Assembly (NCBI GenBank): GCA_910587005.1
Contig: CAJULB010000011.1
Span: 1 to 32,576 of the forward strand
Source: an uncultured Christensenellaceae bacterium
GTDB lineage: Bacteria > Bacillota > Clostridia > Christensenellales > Borkfalkiaceae
DNA length: 32,576 nucleotides
Reading direction: 5' to 3'
Made by a program: the position numbers and the translations under genes. Every line of letters starts with the position of its first letter. Within the stretch, counting starts at the first letter, position 1. The notes beneath the pieces were generated by a model that saw only the letters and a program-made list of their open reading frames with translations, searched no databases and was not told where the DNA came from. Positions 23,409 through 30,949 of this stretch are shown in pieces.

Positions 23409-24136
23409 ACCTTCTCCCTCAGTTTTCTTTTGATATATCCGCTAAGTCCTATGTATTTGGTGAGAACGTTGCACGTTCCGTCTTTTCTGCCCGATACCGC
23501 CGCGGCGGCGATTTTAAACGCTTTTACCGTGTTCGGCAGACGTTTTCCAGCCGAAAGCGTCAAATCTTCGGGAATAACCGCCGTTAACGGCAAATGCAGA
23601 ACGGAGGCTATTTCCTGCGCAGTCATAATTTCGCCGTTAAGCACCTGTCCTCCGCATATTTTGTTTACTACAAGCCCTATGTCCTTGAAACCGCCGTCCG
23701 CCAGCGCGCTGCGGCAACAGTCCGCGCTTTTTACCGAGGGCAGAAACGGCTCGGTGACGATAATTGCCTTTTCACAGCTGTCTTTTGCGGTTTTGTCGGC
23801 TAAAATAAAGTCGAAAAGCCCGTCAACGTCGGCAACCGCGCGGTTTGTAACCGCCACGTCCTTTAATCCGAGCGACGGCATAAAACACAGGTTTTGCGCC
23901 TGCGGGTGTGCAATTAACGTCTGTTTTGCTCTGCACGCGCCTTTTTCGTAGTCGGCAAGGGTGTAAACCTGCATGTTCGAAAGCCCGCCCGCAAGCAACG
24001 CGCCGCCGCTTAAATTATCACCGTCGATAATCAGCGTCCTTTCGCCCAGCTCGGCAAGCGCAAGCCCCAAACCTATGCAAAATGAGGTTACGCCCGTGCC
24101 GCCTTTAAAACTCGTAACGTAAATTTTTACAGCCAT
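23405..24136 (-). CDS. MinD-like ParA/MinD-superfamily ATPase with altered Walker A
   Basis: A 243-residue protein of the MinD/CpaE branch. The deviant Walker A reads KGGTGVTS: signature Lys11 is kept, but the P-loop lysine (position 16 in MinD) is Val. Walker A' IIDGD (Asp38, Asp40) and the block IIVTEPFLPSVKSAD with LVVNKI align with MinD. The ILADKTA region replaces the usual IDSPAG. The last 13 residues, LSGYIKRKLREKV, could form an amphipathic membrane-targeting helix like that of MinD. Six bases separate a TAAAAT box from the ATG and no ribosome site is visible, suggesting a leaderless mRNA. A role in division-site placement or protein positioning is inferred. Confidence 0.75.
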   Translation of the reverse strand: MAVKIYVTSFKGGTGVTSFCIGLGLALAELGERTLIIDGDNLSGGALLAGGLSNMQVYTLADYEKGACRAKQTLIAHPQAQNLCFMPSLGLKDVAVTNRAVADVDGLFDFILADKTAKDSCEKAIIVTEPFLPSVKSADCCRSALADGGFKDIGLVVNKICGGQVLNGEIMTAQEIASVLHLPLTAVIPEDLTLSAGKRLPNTVKAFKIAAAAVSGRKDGTCNVLTKYIGLSGYIKRKLREKV

Positions 24137-24223
24137 ACCGCAATTTTATCCGCGTTTTCCGTAAAAAATAAGTCTGTTTTTGTTAAAATATATATTTTTA
24201 AGTTTAAAAGCGCGCGTTTTGAC

Positions 24224-24309
24224 CCACCCCCTTGTATTCCCCCGCCCGAGCGGGGGATATTTTGCCGCATTGTTACCCCCTGCTTTTGGCGGGGGGATAG
24301 GGGGGGTGG
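24224..24309. repeat. 86-bp nested inverted-repeat element
   Basis: Outer CCACCCCC and GGGGGGGTGG enclose two inner hairpins: CCCCCGC-CCGA-GCGGGGG and CCCCCTGC-TTTTG-GCGGGGG. The same C-run/G-run motif recurs at 113-136, 339-364 and 23053-23090. It lies between divergent genes, has no coding capacity and looks like a small non-autonomous repeat. Confidence 0.55.
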
Positions 24310-24381
24310 CTTCCTTTACGGCTGTCGGGCGGATTGATTTGGCGGCGGTATACATAACTTTGTGCGGGCATAATATAAAAT

Positions 24382-24630
24382 ATGAAACTTTTGGAACAAA
24401 TTCTGGGCGAGCTCGGCGCAGACACGCTTAAATCTTTTACGGTAATTCCGCAGTTTGGCGGTTACTTCCGCAGTATAAAATCTGTAAAAGAGTTTTCCGC
24501 GGAAAAAATAGTGCTTGTGCAAAGGCACGCCGTTTTCACTCTCGAAGGTGAAAATATGGATATAGGCAGTTATTTTGAAGAAGATATTTTAATCAAGGGC
24601 GACATAAGGGGCATAAAAATTGAAAGGTAA
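24382..24630 (+). CDS. yqfC: Sporulation protein YqfC (YabP/YqfC family)
   Basis: An 82-residue protein of the YabP/YqfC family, known in Bacillus as a sigma-E-dependent sporulation gene. The strand pattern (VIPQFGGYFRSIKSVKEFSA, then VFTLEGENMDIGSYFEEDIL and IKGDIRGIKI) and the position before yqfD-phoH support this. CATAATAT (24369-24376) with GTATACA upstream loosely resembles a sigma-E promoter. The ATG follows five bases after it, so the transcript may lack a leader; no ribosome site is seen. Confidence 0.8.
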   Translation: MKLLEQILGELGADTLKSFTVIPQFGGYFRSIKSVKEFSAEKIVLVQRHAVFTLEGENMDIGSYFEEDILIKGDIRGIKIER

Positions 24631-25513
24631 TTTAACGGAAATTTCGGTTGTTTCCACTGCGGAAACGGCTTTAAGAAAGTTAAAAAAAGCGCAAATAGCC
24701 GCTTACGCCTGTAAAAAGCAGGGCGCATACTTTATATTTCGCGTAAAAGACAAAGATATTGAAAAAGTTTTTGCAATTTTCGATAAACCGTGTTATAATA
24801 TAACCATAGTAAAAAACAGCGTAAAAAGGCGGTTTTTATCCTTTGCAAAATTGCGCGCGGGGCTGTTTGCGGGCGCGGCGGCTTTTATTGCGCTTGCGCT
24901 TTTTGCCAACACTTACGTTTTGAAAATAGAGGTCAGCGGAAGCGGAAGTTATCTTGAATCCGACGTTCGCCGGATAGTTTACGACGAGGGCGCAAAGGTG
25001 TTCCGTCCGTTTTCCTCTTTGAATAAAGCTGTTGCAACAGGCAGAATTTTAGCCCTTCCGCAAGTCACGTTCTGCAATATCCGACAGCGCGGAAGCGTGC
25101 TGATAATAGACGTGCAGGTCGATGAGGAGCATTTCGGTACGGTGAATGCCCAACCGCTTGTATCCGACGTGAACGGAGTTGTGCGCAATATCGTTGCGGT
25201 GTGCGGAACGGCGGCGGTATCTGCCGGCGATACCGTTAAAAAGGGCGATACGCTGATTTACGCGCATATGCTTTCGGGCGAGGAAAATATAAGCTGTATT
25301 GCCGCGGGCTATGCGGAAATAGAGTGCGCGCGCACGGCGGAGTTTTTCGCCGAAGAGGAAAGCGAGGAAAATATGAAAAAAGCGTACGCTTCGGTTTTGC
25401 TTGAAAACGAGGAAATACTTTCCCGCAGACATTCCGTAAAACCCTGCGACGGCGGCGTAATTTATATAATAGAATTCAGTTATATACACAAAATAAGTAT
25501 TAATTTGACTTAA
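24620..25513 (+). CDS. yqfD: Sporulation protein YqfD
   Basis: A 297-residue single-pass membrane protein of the YqfD family, a conserved mother-cell sporulation protein of unknown mechanism. The N-terminal domain of about 70 residues precedes a helix (LRAGLFAGAAAFIALALFA) and an extracytoplasmic part with VLKIEVSGSGSYLESDVR and PLVSDVNGVVRNIVAVCGTA...AGDTVKKGDTLI, the typical hairpin-like motif. It is shorter than Bacillus YqfD (about 400), mainly at the C-terminal side. The TTG start at 24620 overlaps yqfC by 11 bases and has AAGGG nine bases upstream; no nearby ATG competes. Confidence 0.82.
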   Translation: MKGNLTEISVVSTAETALRKLKKAQIAAYACKKQGAYFIFRVKDKDIEKVFAIFDKPCYNITIVKNSVKRRFLSFAKLRAGLFAGAAAFIALALFANTYVLKIEVSGSGSYLESDVRRIVYDEGAKVFRPFSSLNKAVATGRILALPQVTFCNIRQRGSVLIIDVQVDEEHFGTVNAQPLVSDVNGVVRNIVAVCGTAAVSAGDTVKKGDTLIYAHMLSGEENISCIAAGYAEIECARTAEFFAEEESEENMKKAYASVLLENEEILSRRHSVKPCDGGVIYIIEFSYIHKISINLT

Positions 25514-25633
25514 AAAACGCATATATACGTCGCATAACTGTGTTGCGCTGCGGCAACCCTCAGTCATTTACGTTTTAGTAAACTCGTTCGGGTTTTCCTC
25601 GCGCTCCTTGTTCTGCTTGTATCTCTGCGTTTT
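25514..25633. repeat. R2 repeat, 120 bp, upstream of phoH
   Basis: Aligns base for base with 28193-28312 over 120 bp with four substitutions by my count. A 36-base fragment of it recurs at 9080. The element begins at the yqfD stop and ends 43 bases before phoH. No open frame or transposase is in it. A TTG inside it opens the phoH frame early but is not used. Confidence 0.85.
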
Positions 25634-25676
25634 CGGTTTCCGCAAAGCGGCAATCCTAAGTGAACCTATATTTTTT

Positions 25677-26675
25677 ATGAACAGTCAGAGTATAAGAAAA
25701 ATCAGCGCCGAAAATTCGGACAAACTTCAAAGAGTTTTAGGCACGTTCGACGAAAATATCAACGTGCTTATGCAGGAATTCGGGGTTATAATCCGCGTGG
25801 ACGGTTTGAATATCGTAGTATCTGGAACGGAGGATAAGGCCGTGCAAGCCGCTTCCGTAATAGAAAATCTGTTGGTGCTTGCCTCGGGCGGCGAAAGTAT
25901 TGACAAGGGCAGAACGCAGTACTGCATAGAGCTTGCCAAAGAGGGCAAGGCGAGCGACATTAAAAAGCTTTCCTCCGGCACGGTGGCTATAACCTCGCGC
26001 GGAAAGCCGATTAAATGCAAGACGGTAGGTCAGCGCAAATACGTTGACGAAATAAATAAAAAGTCGGTCGTGTTCGGCATAGGCCCCGCCGGTACGGGCA
26101 AAACGTACCTTGCCGTGTGTCTTGCGGTTCAGGCTTACAAGCAAAAACAGGTCGATAAAATAATTTTAACCCGCCCCGCGGTGGAAGCGGGCGAAAAGCT
26201 GGGCTTTTTGCCGGGCGATTTGCAGACGAAGGTAGACCCCTATTTAAGACCGCTTTACGACGCCTTGCAGGAAATGCTGGGGCTTGAAACTTATACAAAG
26301 CTTATGGAGCGCGGTTCTATCGAGATTGCTCCGCTTGCGTATATGCGCGGAAGAACGCTTTCCAACGCGTTTATAATTTTGGACGAGGCGCAGAATTCCA
26401 CGCGCGAACAGATGAAAATGTTTTTGACGCGTTTGGGTGACGGAAGCAAAATGGTTATTACGGGCGACGTAACGCAAATAGATTTGCCCGACGGAAAAAA
26501 GAGCGGACTTGAACACGCGGCGCACGTTCTGAAAGAGGTCGAGGGGATAGGCATAGTTCACCTTTCCGATAAAGACGTAGTGCGCAACCCGCTTGTTATG
26601 AGCATTGTCCGCGCGTACGAAGCTGATTTGAACAAATCGGCACAGGATAAAAACGGCGGAGAAAATAAAGCTTAA
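25677..26675 (+). CDS. phoH: PhoH-like ATPase
   Basis: A 332-residue P-loop ATPase of the PhoH family, linked to RNA metabolism; its exact reaction is not settled. Walker A is GPAGTGKTY, followed by LTRPAVEAGEKLGFLPGDL, Walker B FIILDEAQNS and the sensor GDVTQIDLP. An N-terminal KH-like segment (about 20-75, NINVLMQEFGVIIRVDG) precedes the ATPase. The ATG at 25677 is chosen because the upstream part of the open frame is repeat sequence also seen before ybeY. The ribosome site is weak. It sits in the usual yqfD-phoH-pgpH order. Confidence 0.92.
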   Translation: MNSQSIRKISAENSDKLQRVLGTFDENINVLMQEFGVIIRVDGLNIVVSGTEDKAVQAASVIENLLVLASGGESIDKGRTQYCIELAKEGKASDIKKLSSGTVAITSRGKPIKCKTVGQRKYVDEINKKSVVFGIGPAGTGKTYLAVCLAVQAYKQKQVDKIILTRPAVEAGEKLGFLPGDLQTKVDPYLRPLYDALQEMLGLETYTKLMERGSIEIAPLAYMRGRTLSNAFIILDEAQNSTREQMKMFLTRLGDGSKMVITGDVTQIDLPDGKKSGLEHAAHVLKEVEGIGIVHLSDKDVVRNPLVMSIVRAYEADLNKSAQDKNGGENKA

Positions 26676-26703
26676 ACGTTTAACTTACCTTTCGGAGGAA
26701 ATT

Positions 26704-28185
26704 TTGAAAACCAAACTTACGAAAAAAGAAATATTTATAAGCATATTGACGACGTGCGTTTCGTTCGGCGTGGTTATGGCGGTATTGTTTTTAATGGTGC
26801 TGATAAACCTCGTCAATACGGGTATCGGCTTGAACGAATTTATTACAACCCAGTATAAAAACGTTATTACCGTTGCCGTAGCAGTGGCTTTGCTTACGGG
26901 CATTGTCTACGTCTATATGTTTTTCGAAAATAAAAGCCTGCTTGCGCAGTATTCCAAAATTGTGGAAATATATCTTTTGCTGTGCGTTGCGTTGCTTTTA
27001 TGCAACGTAATCGGCAAATTCATTAACTCAACGGCGCGTCCGTTGCTGTTTTTCGCGCTTATGTCGGCAATGATTTTAAGGCGCAAGGACGCTATTTTTA
27101 TGAATATAGTGTTCGCGCTTATGATATTCATTTTTAACAGATTTTTAAACAGCGCGGACGTAACCCTCGGTCAGGATATGCCTGTCGGTTCCATAAAAAT
27201 GGTGGAAAGCTTTGCAAGTATGCTTACGTGCTTCTGTTGCGGAATTATAGGCATAATCATTTTAAAACGCATTAAAACGCGTATAGGCTGCGTTATGCTT
27301 GCGATTGTTCTGCTGGGACCGGTTATTTTAATCAATCTGGTCGTTCAGATTCCCATGAATATGGATTTGACCGAAGCGCTTTATATCGCTATGTACAGCG
27401 CTTTCGACTGCGTTTTGTCTGTGCTTGCGTTTATGTTCTTGCTGCCCGTTTTCGAAGGGCTGTTTTCCGAGCTTACGCCCTTCCGCCTGCGCGAGCTTAC
27501 CTCCGACCACGCAAAGCTTATTTCAAAGCTTAAAACCAACGCCCCCGGCACTTATAACCACTGCGTAGTCGTAGCCCAGCTTGCGGAAATGTGCGCTACC
27601 GCCATAGGCGAGGACAGCGAGCTTGCCCGCGCCGCCGCTTATTATCACGACGTAGGCAAACTGAAAAATCCCGAAATGTTCGCGGAAAACCAAAGCGAGT
27701 ACGACTTGCATAAGGAACTCACGCCCGAGCTTTCCGTAGATATTATCCGTTCGCATACGCGCGACGGTGCAAAGCTGATTAAAAAGAACCGCCTGCCCGA
27801 ATTTTTCGCGGACGTGGCGGTACAGCACCACGGCACTCTGCCCATAAAATATTTCTACGCCAAAGCGCTTAAAATGAGCGACGGCGAGCTGAACATCGCA
27901 AACTATTCTTATGCGGGTCCCACGCCCACGTCGAAAATAGCGGCTATAATTATGATAGTGGACGCGGCGGAGGCGGCAACGCGCTCTTTGCCAGACCGCT
28001 CGCCCGAAAAGGTTGAAAAGCTTGTAAACAACCTTGTTGAGGAGCGTATGAATCAGGACCAGTTTGTGGACTGCAATATAACCATGCGCGAGCTTACCAT
28101 TATCGCGCGCACGGTCGTCAACGGCTTGACGGGCGTATATCATTCCCGCGTGGCTTATCCTAAGTTAACGTTGAAGAAAAGATAA
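26704..28185 (+). CDS. PgpH-like HD-domain c-di-AMP phosphodiesterase lacking the extracellular domain
   Basis: A 493-residue membrane protein with about eight helices in its first 255 residues and a cytoplasmic HD domain. Metal ligands are present: His286 in TYNHC, His315-Asp316 in YYHDVGKL, a later His in IRSHTRDG, HH in VQHHGTLP and Asp in IIMIVDAAEAATRS. Bacillus and Listeria PgpH (about 710 residues) carry a large extracellular 7TMR-HDED domain between the first helix and the 7TM bundle. Here the first helix is followed at once by the bundle, so that sensor is missing. The TTG start is supported by CGGAGGAA six bases upstream. c-di-AMP hydrolysis is inferred from family and locus. Confidence 0.85.
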   Translation: MKTKLTKKEIFISILTTCVSFGVVMAVLFLMVLINLVNTGIGLNEFITTQYKNVITVAVAVALLTGIVYVYMFFENKSLLAQYSKIVEIYLLLCVALLLCNVIGKFINSTARPLLFFALMSAMILRRKDAIFMNIVFALMIFIFNRFLNSADVTLGQDMPVGSIKMVESFASMLTCFCCGIIGIIILKRIKTRIGCVMLAIVLLGPVILINLVVQIPMNMDLTEALYIAMYSAFDCVLSVLAFMFLLPVFEGLFSELTPFRLRELTSDHAKLISKLKTNAPGTYNHCVVVAQLAEMCATAIGEDSELARAAAYYHDVGKLKNPEMFAENQSEYDLHKELTPELSVDIIRSHTRDGAKLIKKNRLPEFFADVAVQHHGTLPIKYFYAKALKMSDGELNIANYSYAGPTPTSKIAAIIMIVDAAEAATRSLPDRSPEKVEKLVNNLVEERMNQDQFVDCNITMRELTIIARTVVNGLTGVYHSRVAYPKLTLKKR

Positions 28186-28192
28186 TAAAGTT

Positions 28193-28312
28193 AAAACGCA
28201 TATATACGTCGCATAACTGTGTTGCGCTGCGGCAACCCTCAGTCATTTACGTTTAAGTAAACTCCTTCGGGTTTTCCTCGCGCGCCTTGTTCTGCTCGTA
28301 TCTCTGCGTTTT
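28193..28312. repeat. R2 repeat, 120 bp, upstream of ybeY
   Basis: Second full R2 copy, with four differences from 25514-25633. It begins seven bases after the pgpH-like stop and ends 31 bases before ybeY. The ybeY frame is open back into it, but the ribosome site lies outside it. Confidence 0.85.
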
Positions 28313-28343
28313 TATCGTGTTTCACCGTTGGAGAAAACCGAAA

Positions 28344-28805
28344 ATGTTGAATATTTTTTGCGAACAGTTTGATTTTTCACCCCTTGCGGAAGCGTTCGAG
28401 GGCGAGGTTGTAAGCGACTGCGGACTTTCTGCGGAAATAGTAATCACCGACGAAAGCGAAATACGCAGTTTGAACGCGGAAACGCGCGGTATAGACAGCG
28501 TTACGGACGTTTTAAGCTTTCCCTCGCTGGACGGTATCCGCGGAGCCGAGCTTAGAAAGGCGGATTTTCCTTACGAAACGGACGAGGACGGGAATATCTT
28601 CCTCGGCAGTATAGTAATCTGCGAAAAGCGCGCCAAAGAGCAGGCGGAGGAGTTCGGGCACAGCTATTTGCGCGAGCTTCATTATTTAGCAGTGCACGGG
28701 CTTTGGCATTTGCTCGGCTACGACCATATGACGGAAACGGACAAGCTTGAAATGCGTGCAAAAGAAGAAAAAATATTGAGTAAATTGGGGATAACGCGGG
28801 AATGA
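28344..28805 (+). CDS. ybeY: rRNA maturation endoribonuclease YbeY
   Basis: A 153-residue single-strand endoribonuclease acting in 16S rRNA maturation and 70S quality control. The zinc motif VHGLWHLLGYDHM (HxxxH plus a third His) is intact, and the central DVLSFPSLDGI fits the family. GGAGA (28330-28334) is nine bases before the ATG at 28344; a longer frame begins in the R2 repeat and is rejected. It overlaps era by ATGA, the common order in Bacillota. Confidence 0.92.
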   Translation: MLNIFCEQFDFSPLAEAFEGEVVSDCGLSAEIVITDESEIRSLNAETRGIDSVTDVLSFPSLDGIRGAELRKADFPYETDEDGNIFLGSIVICEKRAKEQAEEFGHSYLRELHYLAVHGLWHLLGYDHMTETDKLEMRAKEEKILSKLGITRE

Positions 28806-29680
28806 GAAGCGGTTTTATAGGAGTTATAGGCAGAGCGAACGCGGGCAAAAGCACGCTTGTAAACGTGCTTGTGGGTGAAAAGGTGGCAATTGTTTCACCG
28901 AAACCGCAAACTACAAGAAATTCGATAATGGGAGTGCTGACAAAGGAAGACTATCAGCTTGTATTTGTAGATACCCCCGGCATTTATAAAAGCGGTCATT
29001 ATTTGACGGATTTAATGCTGAAAGCCACGGACGATACCGCAAAGGACGTCGATTTTATTCTGTTTGTTCACGACGGGCACGGCGGAATTTCCGACGAGGA
29101 CATAACGCTGATAAAAAAGTACGCCGACGGAAAAATTCCCATGGCGCTTGCATATACAAAAATCGACATCATGCCCAAAGAACGCATTGCCGAGGACGTG
29201 AAAAAGCTTTACGATAACGGCGTGCATTGCGACGTTTTCCCCGTTTCGGCGCGCAAATACACTAATATGCGCAAGCTTGAAAAATACCTTGCGGAGCAGA
29301 TGCACGAGGGCGGAAAAGCGATTGAAGAGGATATAGTTTCGGACAAGAGCGAAAAATTTATGGTTGCCGAAATTATGCGCGAAAAAATTCTTCTTAAATT
29401 CGACGACGAAATTCCGCACGGCATAGCAATCGTAATCAACGAGTTCACGCGTAAGCAAAACGGCACTTACGATATAAACCTCGATATTATCTGCGAAAAA
29501 GCCAACCACAAAGCAATTTTAATCGGTAAGCAGGGCAGAGCGATAAAGGAAGTTTCCTCGTTCGCACGTCAGGATATGGAAAAATTCCTCGGCGCAAAGG
29601 TGTTTTTAACTACTTACGTCCGCGTTGAAACGGACTGGCGCAACCGCCCCGGTCTGGTTAAAGATATATTCATTGTATAA
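28802..29680 (+). CDS. era: GTPase Era
   Basis: A 292-residue GTP-binding protein that chaperones 16S rRNA 3'-end maturation and 30S assembly. The G domain has G1 GRANAGKST (usual GRPNVGKST), G3 DTPGIYK and G4 TKID at residues 119-122, with Thr where Asn is common. The C-terminal KH domain shows LIGKQGRAIKEV and the ending TDWRNRPG. Length is normal (about 300). It overlaps ybeY by four bases and is followed by yqzL and recO as in Bacillus. Confidence 0.95.
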   Translation: MRSGFIGVIGRANAGKSTLVNVLVGEKVAIVSPKPQTTRNSIMGVLTKEDYQLVFVDTPGIYKSGHYLTDLMLKATDDTAKDVDFILFVHDGHGGISDEDITLIKKYADGKIPMALAYTKIDIMPKERIAEDVKKLYDNGVHCDVFPVSARKYTNMRKLEKYLAEQMHEGGKAIEEDIVSDKSEKFMVAEIMREKILLKFDDEIPHGIAIVINEFTRKQNGTYDINLDIICEKANHKAILIGKQGRAIKEVSSFARQDMEKFLGAKVFLTTYVRVETDWRNRPGLVKDIFIV

Positions 29681-29722
29681 ATTCCGAAAAACGGCGCACT
29701 CTAATTGCAAGGAGAGTGCTTT

Positions 29723-29827
29723 ATGAAAAGGGACAGGGACGCCGCGGAATTAGCTTGGAAAATGTTTGAAAAGACGGGTAACGTAAGTTATTATATGCTG
29801 TATAAGCAGTTGGACCATAAGGATTAA
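29723..29827 (+). CDS. yqzL: YqzL-like small protein
   Basis: A 34-residue peptide, too short for many gene callers. The centre LAWKMFEKTGNVSYYMLYKQ matches the YqzL pattern (W-K-x-F-x-x-T-G-x-[I/V]-x-x-Y-x-L-[F/Y]-K). It lies between era and recO, where yqzL is found in Bacillus. AAGGAGA (29709-29715) is seven bases before the ATG. Function unknown. Confidence 0.8.
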   Translation: MKRDRDAAELAWKMFEKTGNVSYYMLYKQLDHKD

Positions 29828-29837
29828 TTGTCTGAAA

Positions 29838-29966
29838 CGTGTCATGCTGACATTTACCATACTTTGAAATATATCATGCCTGATGTTTGCGTAATGATGA
29901 AATATGTCATGCTGACGCTTGCGGAAGCATCTCAAAATGGTTTACAACGTATGTTAAGGCGGTTTG
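29838..29966 (+). repeat. R1 repeats: two degenerate copies and copy 5
   Basis: A 5' fragment (GTCATGCTGACATTTACC, 29841) and a worn copy near 29871 precede a full copy (29905-29966) ending TTAAGGCGGTTTG. This cluster fills the yqzL-recO gap. Confidence 0.65.
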
Positions 29967-30001
29967 TGTAATTCACAAATGACATAAACCAAAGGTTCAT
30001 A

Positions 30002-30721
30002 ATGGAAGTAAAGGTTAACGCTCTTATGCTCAGAGCGGCGGATTACAACGAAAACGATAAAATATTAACCCTTTTAACTGCGGAAAACGGAAAAATCACT
30101 GCGGGGATAAAGGGCGTAAAAAAGGCGGGCGCAAAGCTCAAATTTGCCGCTCAGCCTTTTTGTTTTGCCGAGTACATACTTTCAAAAAAAGGCGATAAAT
30201 ACACGGTTATCAACGCTTCCGAAACGGAAAGCTTTTACGATTTGCGCACGGACATAAACAAATTTTACGCGGCTTCGGCGGCGGTGGAAGCGGCGTCGGC
30301 TTTAACCTACGAGGGCGACGAAAGCTCGGAAATTTTCTACGCGCTTATAAAAACTCTTTCCGCTATGTGCTCCGAGGCGGAAGCCCAGCCCTTAATCGGG
30401 TTTTTAACGCTTGCGTTAAGGCAGTCGGGTTACGGAATTTCAACTGAAAACTGCGTAATTTGCGGAAGCCCGCTTACCGCCGAGGACAAACTGCGGTTCG
30501 ATATGGACGCGGGCGCTTTTACCTGCTTCGACTGCGGAAACGGCATAGGCGCAAGCAGAGTTACCTACAACGTTCTGCGCAAGCTCGAAGACAAGCCGTA
30601 CGAGCGGGATTTTATCACCGCGGACGGTGAAAAACGCGCTTTAAGGCTGTTGAGAGAGTATTTTTCCTACAAATTGAACATTGCGTTCAAAAGCCTTTCG
30701 GAGTATATAAGACTGATTTGA
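30002..30721 (+). CDS. recO: DNA repair protein RecO
   Basis: A 239-residue recombination mediator that with RecR loads RecA on SSB-coated single-stranded DNA. The N-terminal OB-fold runs from NALMLRAADYNENDKILTLL to about residue 80, and the helical C-terminal domain carries a zinc site, CVICG...CFDCG (four Cys). Length is typical. AAAGG six bases before the ATG serves as ribosome site. It follows era and yqzL. The usual downstream glyQS is missing here; an immunity-like gene follows instead. Confidence 0.93.
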   Translation: MEVKVNALMLRAADYNENDKILTLLTAENGKITAGIKGVKKAGAKLKFAAQPFCFAEYILSKKGDKYTVINASETESFYDLRTDINKFYAASAAVEAASALTYEGDESSEIFYALIKTLSAMCSEAEAQPLIGFLTLALRQSGYGISTENCVICGSPLTAEDKLRFDMDAGAFTCFDCGNGIGASRVTYNVLRKLEDKPYERDFITADGEKRALRLLREYFSYKLNIAFKSLSEYIRLI

Positions 30722-30742
30722 AATGAAATATTTTACTATAAT

Positions 30743-30784
30743 AAAGCGCCCCACTGGCGCAAAATTTTGCGCCAGCGGGGCTTT
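30743..30784 (+). terminator. Terminator after recO
   Basis: AAAG-CCCC-CTGGCGC pairs with GCGCCAG-GGGG-CTTT, with a two-base bulge and one mismatch, around AAAATTTT; ATT follows. Confidence 0.75.
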
Positions 30785-30829
30785 ATTGCCCGGAATTTTT
30801 GACAGAGATTTGAACTGATAACTTTTTCC

Positions 30830-30847
30830 TTGTAGAATATTCTACAA
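30830..30847. promoter_or_regulatory. 18-bp palindromic operator candidate
   Basis: TTGTAGAATATTCTACAA is a perfect palindrome placed 25 bases before a TATAAT box (30873-30878). It is AT-rich with no stem-loop context, so protein binding is more likely than RNA structure. The binding factor is unknown. Confidence 0.5.
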
Positions 30848-30872
30848 TCGATGTTTTTATTTGATGTTTTAC

Positions 30873-30936
30873 TATAATTAAGTTTATGGAAAATAGTTTC
30901 GGTAAAAATTTATATAGGTATTTAAGCGAAATTTAA
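30873..30936 (+). other. TATAAT box and 16-codon leader frame
   Basis: TATAAT (30873-30878) lies seven bases before an ATG (30886) opening a 16-codon frame (MENSFGKNLYRYLSEI, stop 30934-30936). The peptide resembles the first helix of XRE regulators and might be a remnant of one or a leader peptide. No good -35 was found. The real gene's ribosome site, AAAGGA, overlaps this stop. Confidence 0.3.
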
Positions 30937-30949
30937 AGGAAAAAATGAT

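Noticed and set aside
25608..25676. N-terminal extension of phoH from a TTG
   Set aside because: The extension is R2 repeat sequence and the same residues (YLCVF) also appear before ybeY, so it is non-coding repeat.
27523..28143. 206-residue minus-strand frame inside the HD-domain gene
   Set aside because: Antisense shadow of the catalytic HD domain with no supporting signals.
28287..28343. N-terminal extension of ybeY from a TTG
   Set aside because: Same reason: it starts in the R2 repeat; GGAGA supports the ATG at 28344.
198..29966. R1 copies as a CRISPR array
   Set aside because: Copies are kilobases apart, vary in length and lack regular spacers; no cas genes are present.
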